Positions 42,444 to 50,787 of a stretch of DNA of 64,000 bases are shown one piece after another. The DNA comes from Paenarthrobacter ureafaciens (GTDB lineage: Bacteria > Actinomycetota > Actinomycetes > Actinomycetales > Micrococcaceae). Within the stretch, counting starts at the first letter, position 1, and each line of letters starts with the position of its first letter. Where the stretch lies: NCBI RefSeq assembly GCF_004028095.1, contig NZ_SBHM01000007.1:1178001-1242000 (forward strand), given 5' to 3'. The notes under the pieces are model-generated. The model was not told where the DNA came from. It did not search any database and was given only the letters and a program-made list of their open reading frames with translations. Both the position numbers and the translations under genes were made by a program.

Positions 42444-43148
42444 ATGGCACGACAAGCGAATGCAGAAACCATCAGTGAAGTGGTCCGGGGCAAGTTACGG
42501 GCCGACATCTTTGCTGGCCTGTGGGCCCCGGGCACCAACCTCCAGGTTGGTGAGCTCACCAAGCGGTACGGCGCCAGTTCCACGGTCATCCGTGAAGCAC
42601 TGGTGCGTTTGGCCGGCGAAAAGCTGCTGCAATTCCGTCCTAACAGAGGCTTCTTCGTCTCCGAATACACCCTGGAAGAATTGCGCGGCCTGGGGGAACT
42701 TCGGTGCCGGGTCGAGGAGTATGGCCTGACCTTGGCCATCGAGAACGGCGATGTTGCCTGGGAGTCCGATCTCCTTGCGGTCCACCACCGCCTGGAGCGG
42801 ACCCCGCGCCGCACCAGCGAGGACCCGGACCATATTGCAGTCGAATGGTTCCTGGCCCACCAGGCCTTCCACGCAAAGTTGCTGGAAGCCTGCCCGGTCC
42901 CTTTGTTGCAGGACTTCGCAGCCACCCTCGGCGAGGCTACCGCGCTCTACCGCCTCTGGACCGCCCCGGACAAGCGGGCCCAGACCCGGGACATAGAGGC
43001 CGAACACCGGGCCATCCTGGAGGCGACCATTGCCCGCGATGCTGCGACGGCCACCAAGCTTCTGCGCGAGCATTACATGCGCACCATCGATGTGATCGAA
43101 GAAGCCGAGTTCCATGCCGCCTCCGAAGCCGGGCTGCCCAACGACTAA
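42444..43148 (+). CDS. GntR-family transcriptional regulator (FadR/FCD type)
   Basis: About 234 residues. Winged helix (AETISEVVRGKLRADIFAGLWAPG; GASSTVIREALVRLAGEKLL) and an all-helical FCD effector domain with the Asp/His metal-type pattern (EWFLAHQAFHAKLL, EAEHRAILEATIARDA). The ATG at 42444 starts MARQANAE; an in-frame start five codons earlier is possible. Position and divergent layout make it the likely repressor of cluster B through the ATGCATTCTT elements. Confidence 0.88.
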   Translation: MARQANAETISEVVRGKLRADIFAGLWAPGTNLQVGELTKRYGASSTVIREALVRLAGEKLLQFRPNRGFFVSEYTLEELRGLGELRCRVEEYGLTLAIENGDVAWESDLLAVHHRLERTPRRTSEDPDHIAVEWFLAHQAFHAKLLEACPVPLLQDFAATLGEATALYRLWTAPDKRAQTRDIEAEHRAILEATIARDAATATKLLREHYMRTIDVIEEAEFHAASEAGLPND

Positions 43149-43175
43149 GGGCAACCCGGCCCCTGGTTCTACGTG

Positions 43176-44051
43176 CTAGTTCAGTGCGATGGGGAACGCT
43201 CCGTGCTTCCGGAAATCCTCGCCGTTGTAGACGCCCCACCTGTTGAACCACGTCCGGTCATCCTGGTCCCATTCGATGGGCGGACGCTCAAGCTCGTAGA
43301 TCTGCTCCAGATCGGTGTAAAGCTCCACCACCGTACCGTTGGGTTCAACGTAATACGCTGCGATGTTGTGTCCCGCACCGTGGCGGACAGGACCCCAGAT
43401 CAAGCGCCGGCCCTTGGCAAACAGACGGTCGCCAAGGCGGCCGAGGTCGGCGATGGACTGCGTCTGCCACGCGTGGTGGTGCAGGGAACCGCGGCCCTTG
43501 ATGAGGGCGATGCCGTGGTGGTCGGGGTTGCAGCGCAGGAAGTACGCGAAGTCCTGGCCAATGATGTCCGAGACCTTGAAGCCAAAGAACTCCACCAGGA
43601 AGTCCTTCATGGCGGTGGGGTTCTGGGGATGGATGTTGATGTGGCCGTAACGGTCCGGGCCAAAGGAAGACGGACCGTGCCGGTGGTCCTTCATGCCCAC
43701 ATAAACGTGGTAAACGTATCCTTCCGGGCCCAGGACGGCGAAGCCCTCACCGATTTCCCGCTCCAGCGGGCTGCGGGTCAGGATCGGGAACCCGGCCGCC
43801 TCAAGGCGCTTGCGGATGATTTCGAGCCCCTCCGGGCTGTCTGCCACAAGGCCGACGTGGTCGATTCCGTCCTCTTCGCCTTTCACGTACACGAGCTCAT
43901 GGTGGCGGTCCGCGGCGGACAGGTAGGCACGCTTGTCGTCGTTCAGCGTCATACGCAGGCCGAGGACGTCGGTGGCCAGTTCAAGGGACTCGTCGTAGTC
44001 CCGGGTTCTCATTGCGAGATAGCCCATTTCGGTGATCACACCAAGTGACAT
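43176..44051 (-). CDS. Type I extradiol dioxygenase (VOC family)
   Basis: 291 residues, paralogue of the enzyme at 19255-20166 (both open with an MG-ended SEMG/TEMG leader and end in HGAGxNIAxYY). Predicted iron ligands His137 (YGHINI), His193 (HHHAWQTQ) and Glu243 (VVELYTD). It is the last gene of an operon that starts with the ABC importer at 49022 and should cleave the catechol made by the hydroxylase at 39852-41456. Confidence 0.9.
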   Translation of the reverse strand: MSLGVITEMGYLAMRTRDYDESLELATDVLGLRMTLNDDKRAYLSAADRHHELVYVKGEEDGIDHVGLVADSPEGLEIIRKRLEAAGFPILTRSPLEREIGEGFAVLGPEGYVYHVYVGMKDHRHGPSSFGPDRYGHINIHPQNPTAMKDFLVEFFGFKVSDIIGQDFAYFLRCNPDHHGIALIKGRGSLHHHAWQTQSIADLGRLGDRLFAKGRRLIWGPVRHGAGHNIAAYYVEPNGTVVELYTDLEQIYELERPPIEWDQDDRTWFNRWGVYNGEDFRKHGAFPIALN

Positions 44052-44084
44052 AGCTAAAAAAGCCTTTCTTTCAGGTGCCGGCTC

Positions 44085-44810
44085 CTACACGGAGCGCGAC
44101 GAGCCACCATCCACGCGGATGTTCTGGCCTGTGATGTAGCTTGATTCCCCGCTCGCGAGGAACCGGATAACGCGGGCCACTTCCTTGGAGCTGGCAGCCC
44201 TGCGCAGCGGGATCCTGGTGGTCCATTCAGCCGGTACGGTGCCGGGATCCTCCTTGGTAAAGCCCGGGAGGACGTTGTTCATTCGGATTCCGGACGGCCC
44301 GTACTCGTCGGAATACAGCTTGGTGAACGAGCCCAGCGCGGCACGGAACGTGCCGGACACCGGGTAGTTCGGGTTGGGTTCAAAAGGGGAACTGGTGGAA
44401 ACGTTCACGATCGATCCCCCGCCGGCAGCCAGCAGGTGGGGAGTGACAATCCGGGCCAGGCGGATGACGTTCATGAGGTACATCTCGTACCCTTCGAGCC
44501 ACTCGTCGTCGCTGATCTCAAGCACCGGCTTCCTGGCCGCGTGGCCGGCACTGTTAATGACGACGTCGATCCTGCCGTAAGTCTCCAGCGCCAAGTCGGT
44601 TATTGACTGCAGGTCCGCAACGGAACGGTTCGAACCAACCGCACCCACCCCACCGAGGCTTTGCGCCAACTCCATGGCACTGCCGGACGGCGAAAGGGCA
44701 GCAATTTTGTACCCGTCATCGGCCAGCGCCCTGGCAGCAGCGCCTGCGATCCCGCGGCCACCGCCAACCACCAGCGCAACTTTGACTGACGTGTCCGCCG
44801 GTGGGTTCAC
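44085..44810 (-). CDS. Short-chain dehydrogenase/reductase with atypical active site
   Basis: 241 residues. The cofactor loop is VVGGGRGIAGAAA (variant of TGxxxGIG) and INSAGHAARKP and NVSTSSPFEPN follow normally. The usual YxxxK is not recognisable: the region reads YPVSGTFRAALGSFTK, so when RAAL is aligned with the standard KAAL, Ser replaces Tyr and Arg replaces Lys. It may be a non-classical enzyme, or Tyr/Lys may be shifted. GTG start at 44810 overlaps the TetR stop (GTGA). Confidence 0.8.
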   Translation of the reverse strand: MNPPADTSVKVALVVGGGRGIAGAAARALADDGYKIAALSPSGSAMELAQSLGGVGAVGSNRSVADLQSITDLALETYGRIDVVINSAGHAARKPVLEISDDEWLEGYEMYLMNVIRLARIVTPHLLAAGGGSIVNVSTSSPFEPNPNYPVSGTFRAALGSFTKLYSDEYGPSGIRMNNVLPGFTKEDPGTVPAEWTTRIPLRRAASSKEVARVIRFLASGESSYITGQNIRVDGGSSRSV

Positions 44811-45499
44811 TGCTTGTCCTCCGCCGCCCCTAGCTCGGCGTAGTGCTGGACGAGCTTGTCCATGGCGAGCGCAGAGAGCTCGGCCGCTTCGGCAAAGTCG
44901 ATCTCGTCTCCCGCGGAGGCCGAGATGTAGAAGCCGTCCGTCAGGGCGCGGCCCAGCATGACTACTTTCCGGGCAAGGTCCGGCTTGACGCGCAGGGCCG
45001 CTTCCGGAAGCCCCGGAGTGACGGCCTCAACCATGAGCTCGTACATCTGCTCACGCACTTCGAGGTATTTCTGGCGGGCCGCGTTTCCTGCCAGCCGCTT
45101 CTCCAGCGCGAACAGCAGACCGATGATCCAGAACGCTTCCTGCGCATTGGCAGGATCGGCTGAGTTCGCTGCCGAACCCGCAATGCTCGTGCGGAGGATG
45201 ACTCTGTTTTCCGGGCCGCGGTGGCGTGTCTGCCAGTGTTCGAAGCAGTAGTCGATCAGTGCCGCAAAGAGGCCCTCTTTGTTTTCGAAGTGCCAGTAGA
45301 CGGAACCGATCGGCAAACCGGCAACCCGGGCCACCTCGGCCATGGTGGTGCCTTCATAGCCCACTTTCACGGCCAGTTGGAGCACGGCCTCAAGGATGGC
45401 GCGTTCGTTTTCCGGTGTGGACTGGTGGACCCGGCGACGCTTGCCGGTCTCGGTCTTGCCGTTGTTGCTGCTGACGTCCGCGGCTGCCCTCGGGCTCAT
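44807..45499 (-). CDS. TetR-family transcriptional regulator
   Basis: 230 residues with a standard TetR helix-turn-helix (ENERAILEAVLQLAVKVGYEGTTMAEVARVAGLPIGSVYWHFENKEGLF, about residues 30-78) and a helical ligand domain. It is embedded in the importer operon, overlapping the ATPase stop (ATGA) and the SDR start. The target is unknown; it may respond to the imported compound or its CoA or catechol derivative. Confidence 0.9.
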   Translation of the reverse strand: MSPRAAADVSSNNGKTETGKRRRVHQSTPENERAILEAVLQLAVKVGYEGTTMAEVARVAGLPIGSVYWHFENKEGLFAALIDYCFEHWQTRHRGPENRVILRTSIAGSAANSADPANAQEAFWIIGLLFALEKRLAGNAARQKYLEVREQMYELMVEAVTPGLPEAALRVKPDLARKVVMLGRALTDGFYISASAGDEIDFAEAAELSALAMDKLVQHYAELGAAEDKQ

Positions 45500-46332
45500 G
45501 CGTGCAACCCATCGCGCGCGCTCATCCGTTCGCCGCCAGGGTTGGTCTTGGCGAACTGGACCTCCTCGTACACCTGATGGCGCAGTTCACCGAAGCGGTG
45601 CAGGGAGCGCGTGTCAGCCTGGCTGCGCTCATCAGGGAGGTCAATGTGGATATCGGCCTGGACAATAGTGGGCGAGCTGGACAACACCAGGACGCGTTCG
45701 GCCAGGTACACAGACTCGTCGATGTCGTGGGTCACGAAGAGGATGGTCATGTCCAACCGCTTCCAGACGTCACGGACCAGGTCCTCCAGCTCTCCACGGG
45801 TTTGCGCGTCCACTGCCGCGAAGGGCTCGTCCATGAGCAGGACGCTGGGGTTGGAGGCTACGGCCCGGGCAATCGCGACGCGCTGCTGCATACCGCCGGA
45901 GAGCTGCCACGGGTAGCTCTTGGCAGCGTGGGACAGGGTAACTGCCTCAAGCGCTTCCTTGACCCGCGCCTTCCGCTCAGCCTTGGGTACGCCGGAGGTC
46001 TTGAGCGGCAGCTCGACGTTGTCCTCGACGCTCAGCCAGGGGAAGAGGCTGCGGCTGTACTCCTGGAAAACCACGGCCATGCCCTCGGCGGGCCCGGAGA
46101 CGCGCTTGCCGTCCAGCACCACCTCCCCGGATGTTGGATCCAGGAGACCGGCGATGCATTTGAGCAGCGTGGTCTTTCCGGAACCGGAAGGTCCTACCAG
46201 GCAGGCGAACTCGCCGGCGTGGAGATCGAAGGTCAGGGACCGTACGGCCTCCACCTCGTTGCGCGTGCCTGCACCGTAGACCTTGCGCACTTGCTGGACA
46301 CTGAGCCGGATATCCGACTTGTTAGCCGTCAT
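45496..46332 (-). CDS. ABC importer ATP-binding protein, SsuB/TauB type
   Basis: 278 residues. Walker A GPSGSGKTT, Q-loop region VVFQEYSRSLFPW, signature LSGGMQQRVAIARA, Walker B LLMDEPFAAVD, H-loop FVTHDIDE. AAGGAGG lies before the ATG at 46332, inside the end of the permease gene. Closely similar to the ATPase at 1365-2222, including the tail that ends in a QLAKK/QFAKT-like helix, so the two importers arose from one another or a recent common source. Confidence 0.93.
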   Translation of the reverse strand: MTANKSDIRLSVQQVRKVYGAGTRNEVEAVRSLTFDLHAGEFACLVGPSGSGKTTLLKCIAGLLDPTSGEVVLDGKRVSGPAEGMAVVFQEYSRSLFPWLSVEDNVELPLKTSGVPKAERKARVKEALEAVTLSHAAKSYPWQLSGGMQQRVAIARAVASNPSVLLMDEPFAAVDAQTRGELEDLVRDVWKRLDMTILFVTHDIDESVYLAERVLVLSSSPTIVQADIHIDLPDERSQADTRSLHRFGELRHQVYEEVQFAKTNPGGERMSARDGLHA

Positions 46333-47095
46333 TGGAGGCCTCCTTCAGACCGTAGTACCATCCCAGAACCCGCTTCTGGATTGCTTGGAACACCACCGAA
46401 AGCAGCACTCCTATGATCCCCAGGAGAAATATTCCGCTCCACATTTCGGGGATCGCGATGCGGTTCTGGAAGTTAATAATGGAGTAGCCAATACCGTCGG
46501 TCGACGCGAACATTTCCGAGACGACCAAGAGGATAAGTCCCACGGCAAGGCTATGCCGGATTCCGGCCATGATGAGCGGCATCGCTCCCGGCAGTACCAG
46601 GTAGCGGATGCGGTCGAAGCCGCGGAGCCGGTAGACGAGAGCCGTATTCTTCAGCACTTCGTCGAGGGACCGTACGCCTTCGATCGTGTTGAGCAGGACA
46701 GGCCAGAGGCAGCCCAGGACGATCACAGTGATCTTCATCGTGTCATTGATGCCGATGAGCAGGAGCAACACCGGGATGAGGATGGTTGAAGGCACTGCCC
46801 GGATGAACTCCAGCAGGGGTTCCAGGAACCAGCGCAGGGTGCGTGAGAGGCCGATGGCGATGCCCAGTGCCACCCCGAGTACCAAGGAGACGGCAAGGCT
46901 GATGAGAAGTCGACCCATGCTGGGTACGACGTCGGTGAAGAACTTCTCGCTGAACCACACGTTGACGAACGTGGTGGCCAGTTTGTCCGGCTTGGGGACG
47001 AAGAAGTTGGCTCCCTGGGCTGTTGCTGCCCACCAGATGCCGATAAGGATGACCGGGAGGCCCAGCCACATGCCCAGGCGTTTGAGGACGATCAT
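46322..47095 (-). CDS. ABC importer permease, SsuC/TauC type
   Basis: 257 residues; EAA-type loop DRIRYLVLPGAMPLIMAGIR and FIRAVPSTILIPVLLLLIG. The ATG at 47095 overlaps the preceding permease stop (ATGA) and has GGAGGTGG upstream. It corresponds one-to-one in length and order with the permease at 602-1375. Confidence 0.92.
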   Translation of the reverse strand: MIVLKRLGMWLGLPVILIGIWWAATAQGANFFVPKPDKLATTFVNVWFSEKFFTDVVPSMGRLLISLAVSLVLGVALGIAIGLSRTLRWFLEPLLEFIRAVPSTILIPVLLLLIGINDTMKITVIVLGCLWPVLLNTIEGVRSLDEVLKNTALVYRLRGFDRIRYLVLPGAMPLIMAGIRHSLAVGLILLVVSEMFASTDGIGYSIINFQNRIAIPEMWSGIFLLGIIGVLLSVVFQAIQKRVLGWYYGLKEASNDG

Positions 47096-47952
47096 GCCGC
47101 CACCTCCGAACGGACCGAGCTGTGCCAGAAGAGCACCTTGCGCTCGATGAAGCGGAAAATAAGGTTCACCAGGATGCCCAGGAGACCGGATGTCAGGATC
47201 AGGGCGATCATCGCCGGCGGGTTGTCGTTTAGCTGGGCCTGCGCCACCGCCCGGCCAATTCCGGGCGTACCGACGATGAGTTCGGAACTGATTGCCAGGA
47301 TCAGGGCCACCGTAGCAGCCAGGCGGATGCCGGTCATCAGGTACGGCAGAAGCGTCGGCAAGACCAGGTGCCGTACCCGCTGGAGCCACGTCATCCGAAG
47401 GGTCCGAACGGTGTCGTCCGCCACCTTGTCAATGTCCGTGATGCCGTACATCACTTGGATCATCACAATCCAGAAACAGCCATAAATCACAATCAGGAGT
47501 TCGGCCCCGATGCGCGGTCCAAACAACAGTGCGGCCAGGGGGATGAGTCCAACAGCAGGGATGGGACGCAGGAACTCCACCGTGGTGTGCGTCGCAGCGC
47601 GCAGGAAGCTGCTCGAACCGATGAGCAAGCCAACTGCGAGACCACCCAGGGTGGCGATTGTCAGCCCAAGGAACCAGGCCCACATTGTCTGGCCCACGGT
47701 AAGCCAGAACGCGGTGAACGTGAAGTTTGTCAGGAAGGTGGGAATGACCACCGAAGGTGGTGGCAGGTGGTGCTGGCTGACTGGGCCAAAGGCTGAGTAG
47801 AGTTCCCAGACGAGGAGTGCCGTCAGGATGCCGACGACGCCCAGGACGTAGGGTCCCACAGCAGTCCACCGGGCAGCACGACGCACTCTGTGCTCCCGCG
47901 CAGGCAGGGTACTCACAGCCACGCTGCTCAGGGTTGGAGTTTGCGTTTCCAC
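47092..47952 (-). CDS. ABC importer permease, SsuC/TauC type
   Basis: 286 residues, GTG start. N-terminal extension, first helix YVLGVVGILTALLVWELY, then FLRPIPAVGLIPLAALLFG and RVRHLVLPTLLPYLMTGIR. It is the full-length counterpart of the truncated permease at the window's left edge. A strong hairpin (47991-48018) separates it from the binding-protein gene upstream. Confidence 0.92.
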   Translation of the reverse strand: METQTPTLSSVAVSTLPAREHRVRRAARWTAVGPYVLGVVGILTALLVWELYSAFGPVSQHHLPPPSVVIPTFLTNFTFTAFWLTVGQTMWAWFLGLTIATLGGLAVGLLIGSSSFLRAATHTTVEFLRPIPAVGLIPLAALLFGPRIGAELLIVIYGCFWIVMIQVMYGITDIDKVADDTVRTLRMTWLQRVRHLVLPTLLPYLMTGIRLAATVALILAISSELIVGTPGIGRAVAQAQLNDNPPAMIALILTSGLLGILVNLIFRFIERKVLFWHSSVRSEVAA

Positions 47953-47990
47953 GGTTTTTGTTCTGCTCTCATTTGTGCGATCGGTTGGCG

Positions 47991-48018
47991 GTCGGGGCCG
48001 CCGGGCGGCGGCCCCGAC
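47991..48018 (-). terminator. Intra-operon hairpin between binding protein and permease genes
   Basis: Perfect 12-bp GC-rich stem (47991-48002 with 48007-48018) and a four-base loop in the 74-bp gap. No T-run follows. It could act as a partial terminator or 3'-end stabiliser so that the binding protein is made in excess over the membrane subunits, a common arrangement in ABC operons. Confidence 0.55.
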
Positions 48019-48026
48019 ACCTTCAG

Positions 48027-49022
48027 TTACGGCTTCCAGATCACCTTGGCCACATCGGGCTCGGCGTTGACGATGCCGTACTTGACGAGCAGATCCGCGA
48101 ACAACTGGATCGTCTCCTGCGAGATATCCGGGCTGTAGAGCGAGAGCTGGGCCTTCTTTGCAGCGGCCGGATCAGTCCCCAGGGCGGCCGGCATCGCGTC
48201 GCGGATCAGATCATTGTTTTCAGTCAGGAAAGGCAGGGCCTCCTTCATGGCTTCAGTGAACCGCTTGACCTTGTCCGGATCGCTTTCCACCAGTTTGCCA
48301 CTGGAGATGGAGACCAGTTCGTTCTCACCCAGGCCGGTGTCGTGGATGAAGTCACTAACCACCCGGCCCCCCTTGGAAACTACCTGCTGGATGAACGGAG
48401 AACCTGCCATGCCGGCGTCGATCTGGCCCGCTTCAATCTGGGCTGCAACTTCCGGGAAGGACAGCTGGACGAACGTCACCTTCTTGGGGTCGCCGCCGTC
48501 CTTCGCTACCGCTTCACGGATGCCGATCTCGCCGATGCCGCCCAAGGCGTTGACGGAAACCTTCTTGCCTTCAAGGTCACGGGCGGTCTTGATGGTGGAC
48601 GAGGCACCCACTACTACGGCAGTGGAGTCTTCCACGATCTTGGGATCGTTTTGGGTGACACCTTCAACGATCCGGACATCGAGCCCCTGGGTGGTGGCCG
48701 TCAGTGCCGTCACGGGGCTTGCCAGCATGAAGTCCAGGTCACCGGTTGCCAGCGCGGGGAGCTGTGCCGCGCTGCTGCCTGCACCCACCACCAGTTGCAG
48801 GTCGATTCCATGCTTTTCGAAGAAGCCTTTGTCCTTGGCAACCTGGAAGGCTGCCACGGTGTTGGACGGGAAGATGCCGTAGGTGACCTTGGTCAGGCCC
48901 CCGGAGCTGCTGCCACCCGCAGCGGGGGTGCTGCCGTCAACAGATCCGGCTGCGCAGCTACTGAGCGCCAGTGCCAAGGCTACGGCGCCGATGGCCGCTG
49001 CGCGGGTTTTCTTGATGTTCAT
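48027..49022 (-). CDS. ABC importer substrate-binding lipoprotein (NMT1/SsuA type)
   Basis: 331 residues. Signal peptide with lipobox LSSC (Cys23), a Gly/Ser-rich linker, then the family pattern VTYGIFPSNTVAAFQVAKDKGFFEKHGIDL. First gene of the seven-gene minus-strand operon; GGGAGAG precedes the ATG. The ligand is unknown but the downstream SDR and extradiol dioxygenase point to an aromatic compound. Confidence 0.9.
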   Translation of the reverse strand: MNIKKTRAAAIGAVALALALSSCAAGSVDGSTPAAGGSSSGGLTKVTYGIFPSNTVAAFQVAKDKGFFEKHGIDLQLVVGAGSSAAQLPALATGDLDFMLASPVTALTATTQGLDVRIVEGVTQNDPKIVEDSTAVVVGASSTIKTARDLEGKKVSVNALGGIGEIGIREAVAKDGGDPKKVTFVQLSFPEVAAQIEAGQIDAGMAGSPFIQQVVSKGGRVVSDFIHDTGLGENELVSISSGKLVESDPDKVKRFTEAMKEALPFLTENNDLIRDAMPAALGTDPAAAKKAQLSLYSPDISQETIQLFADLLVKYGIVNAEPDVAKVIWKP

Positions 49023-49126
49023 GGATTCGCTCTCCCTTGAGTGAACGCTGCGCGGGCTTTTGCCTGCCGTCTTCAGCGACGAGTTGCAGCAACAGTATTT
49101 GTGGATAACGCCTTTGTCAATGGATT

Positions 49127-49155
49127 ATGCATTCTTAGATTTATTATGCGTTCTG
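49127..49155. promoter_or_regulatory. GntR composite element, copy 2
   Basis: ATGCATTCTT followed by a second ATGC half exactly 19 bp downstream, the same geometry as 42383-42411. It lies about 105 bp upstream of the importer operon and overlaps the last codons of the MhpA-type gene (stop at 49144). Confidence 0.7.
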
Positions 49156-50787
49156 TGGCTCAAAAGTGACAGTCGCCACACTGAAAACTTTCTCCAGAAC
49201 ATCGCTGAGCTCCTGCGCCAAGCACTCTGCGGCCACCACATGGTCCGGCCGCACGATGATTGCCGAGAAAGGCCTCTCGTCAAACCAGGACTTCAAAACG
49301 CCGCTCTCGTCGCCCACAACGCGGACTCCAGGTGCAGCAGCATCTTTGGCCCACGGCAGCTGCGTAGCCGGCACCGCGTGCACCAGGACGCCGCCAAGCC
49401 TTGCGAGCTTGTCCGCGGCGGCCTCGCTCACGAAAGCCGTAGGATCGTTGTTCCAGACCACCACCCGCCAGCCTTGGCCGGTGGCGTCGTCCAGCAGGAC
49501 CGACTTGCCGTCCTCATTGCGGACTGTGGGCTGCGGGAACAGCGTTCCCACCGTACGCGGCGCGTCCTCCCTGTCCGGCAGTGACTTCCACGTGGGAAGC
49601 TTCGACGGGACCACAATGCCGTGATCGTACTTCGGCATCGGCTTGTAGCCCTGGCTGTTCAGGCGTGCGCGGGCCCTGGGGAGCCGATCCACCACGGCAG
49701 CGGCCATATCGCGGACAGCCGTGCGCAGCTTGTTGTGGTCCGTGACCAGGTTCGCCATGTTCAGTGACAACGCCACCATGGCCTTCACGTGCTCCCGACG
49801 CTCGTCTTCGTAGGAATCGAGCAACCGGTCGCTGGCTTTGCCTTGGACGACGGCCGCGAGCTTCCAGCCAAGGTTCAGGGCATCCCGGATACCGGAGTTC
49901 CACCCTTGGCCAGCCACAACCGGCATGACGTGGGCGGCATCGCCCGCCAGAAGGAAACGCCCCACCCGGAACTTTTCCGCGACGCGGGCATGATGGGCAT
50001 AGACCCGACGGCGGATGATGTTCAGGCGCGCGGGATCGGGGACGTGGGGCGCGAGGAGGGAGAAGACGAACTCATCATCCTCGGCCACCTCTTCGGTTTC
50101 CCCTTCAAACAGCGTGAACTCCCAGCGCCGGATACCGTGGGGCAGGCTGAGGGTTGCGTAGCCGCGGCTTGGATCTCCGCCAAATACCGCGTGCGGGGTG
50201 CCGATTGGATCGTTCGCGACGTCGATCACGAGGCCGCGCGTCGATCGTGTTTCACCGTCGAACTTGAGCCCCAGGTGCTGACGGGTCAGCGAGCGGCCGC
50301 CGTCGCAACCCACGACGTAGCCGGCCGTAACCCGCTCCTCACCGGTGGGCGTGCTGACGGTGGCGGTGACGCCGTCGGAATCCGACTCGAAAGCCTCCAC
50401 CCGGCAACCGAAGCGCACCTCTACATGGGGGTACCGCGCCAGGCCTTCCAGCAGGGCCTTATCAACCAGCGGCTGGATGAAGCCGTTCCTTCGGGGCCAG
50501 CCGAATTCACGGGTAGTGGGGTTGATTTCCGCCAGTATCTTGCGGTCACCGTTGACGATCCGGATCTTCTGGTCCGGCACCGTGTGCGGCAACACCTTGT
50601 CCACCAAACCGATGGTCTGCATGGTCCGGAGTGCTTCGTCGTCAATGCCGACCGCACGCGGGTAGTCAATGAGTTCATTGCCGGCCTCGAAGACCACGGT
50701 GCTGACGCCGAACTGGCCAAGGAGGTTGGCCAGGGTCAACCCGACCGGACCGGCCCCGATGATAATTACGTCCTTGCGGTCGCTCAT
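49144..50787 (-). CDS. mhpA: FAD-dependent 3-(3-hydroxyphenyl)propionate-type hydroxylase
   Basis: 547 residues. FAD motifs VIIIGAGPVGLTLANLLGQFG and GRFLLAGDAAHVMPVVAGQGWNSG; YVVGCDGGRSLTR is the usual DG motif. The MhpA subfamily hydroxylates 3-hydroxyphenylpropionate or related acids to catechols. It is the last gene of an operon holding MhpB, MhpC and MhpD homologues and overlaps the aldolase stop (ATGA). Length and C-terminal domain fit MhpA-like enzymes; the exact substrate is inferred only from context. Confidence 0.85.
   Translation of the reverse strand: MSDRKDVIIIGAGPVGLTLANLLGQFGVSTVVFEAGNELIDYPRAVGIDDEALRTMQTIGLVDKVLPHTVPDQKIRIVNGDRKILAEINPTTREFGWPRRNGFIQPLVDKALLEGLARYPHVEVRFGCRVEAFESDSDGVTATVSTPTGEERVTAGYVVGCDGGRSLTRQHLGLKFDGETRSTRGLVIDVANDPIGTPHAVFGGDPSRGYATLSLPHGIRRWEFTLFEGETEEVAEDDEFVFSLLAPHVPDPARLNIIRRRVYAHHARVAEKFRVGRFLLAGDAAHVMPVVAGQGWNSGIRDALNLGWKLAAVVQGKASDRLLDSYEDERREHVKAMVALSLNMANLVTDHNKLRTAVRDMAAAVVDRLPRARARLNSQGYKPMPKYDHGIVVPSKLPTWKSLPDREDAPRTVGTLFPQPTVRNEDGKSVLLDDATGQGWRVVVWNNDPTAFVSEAAADKLARLGGVLVHAVPATQLPWAKDAAAPGVRVVGDESGVLKSWFDERPFSAIIVRPDHVVAAECLAQELSDVLEKVFSVATVTFEPQNA

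Noticed and set aside
43173..44048. 291-codon open frame on the plus strand
   Set aside because: Exact antisense mirror of the VOC dioxygenase, which has all three metal ligands.
47817..49040. 407-codon open frame on the plus strand
   Set aside because: Antisense to the lipoprotein gene and hairpin region; low-complexity Gly/Arg-rich product.
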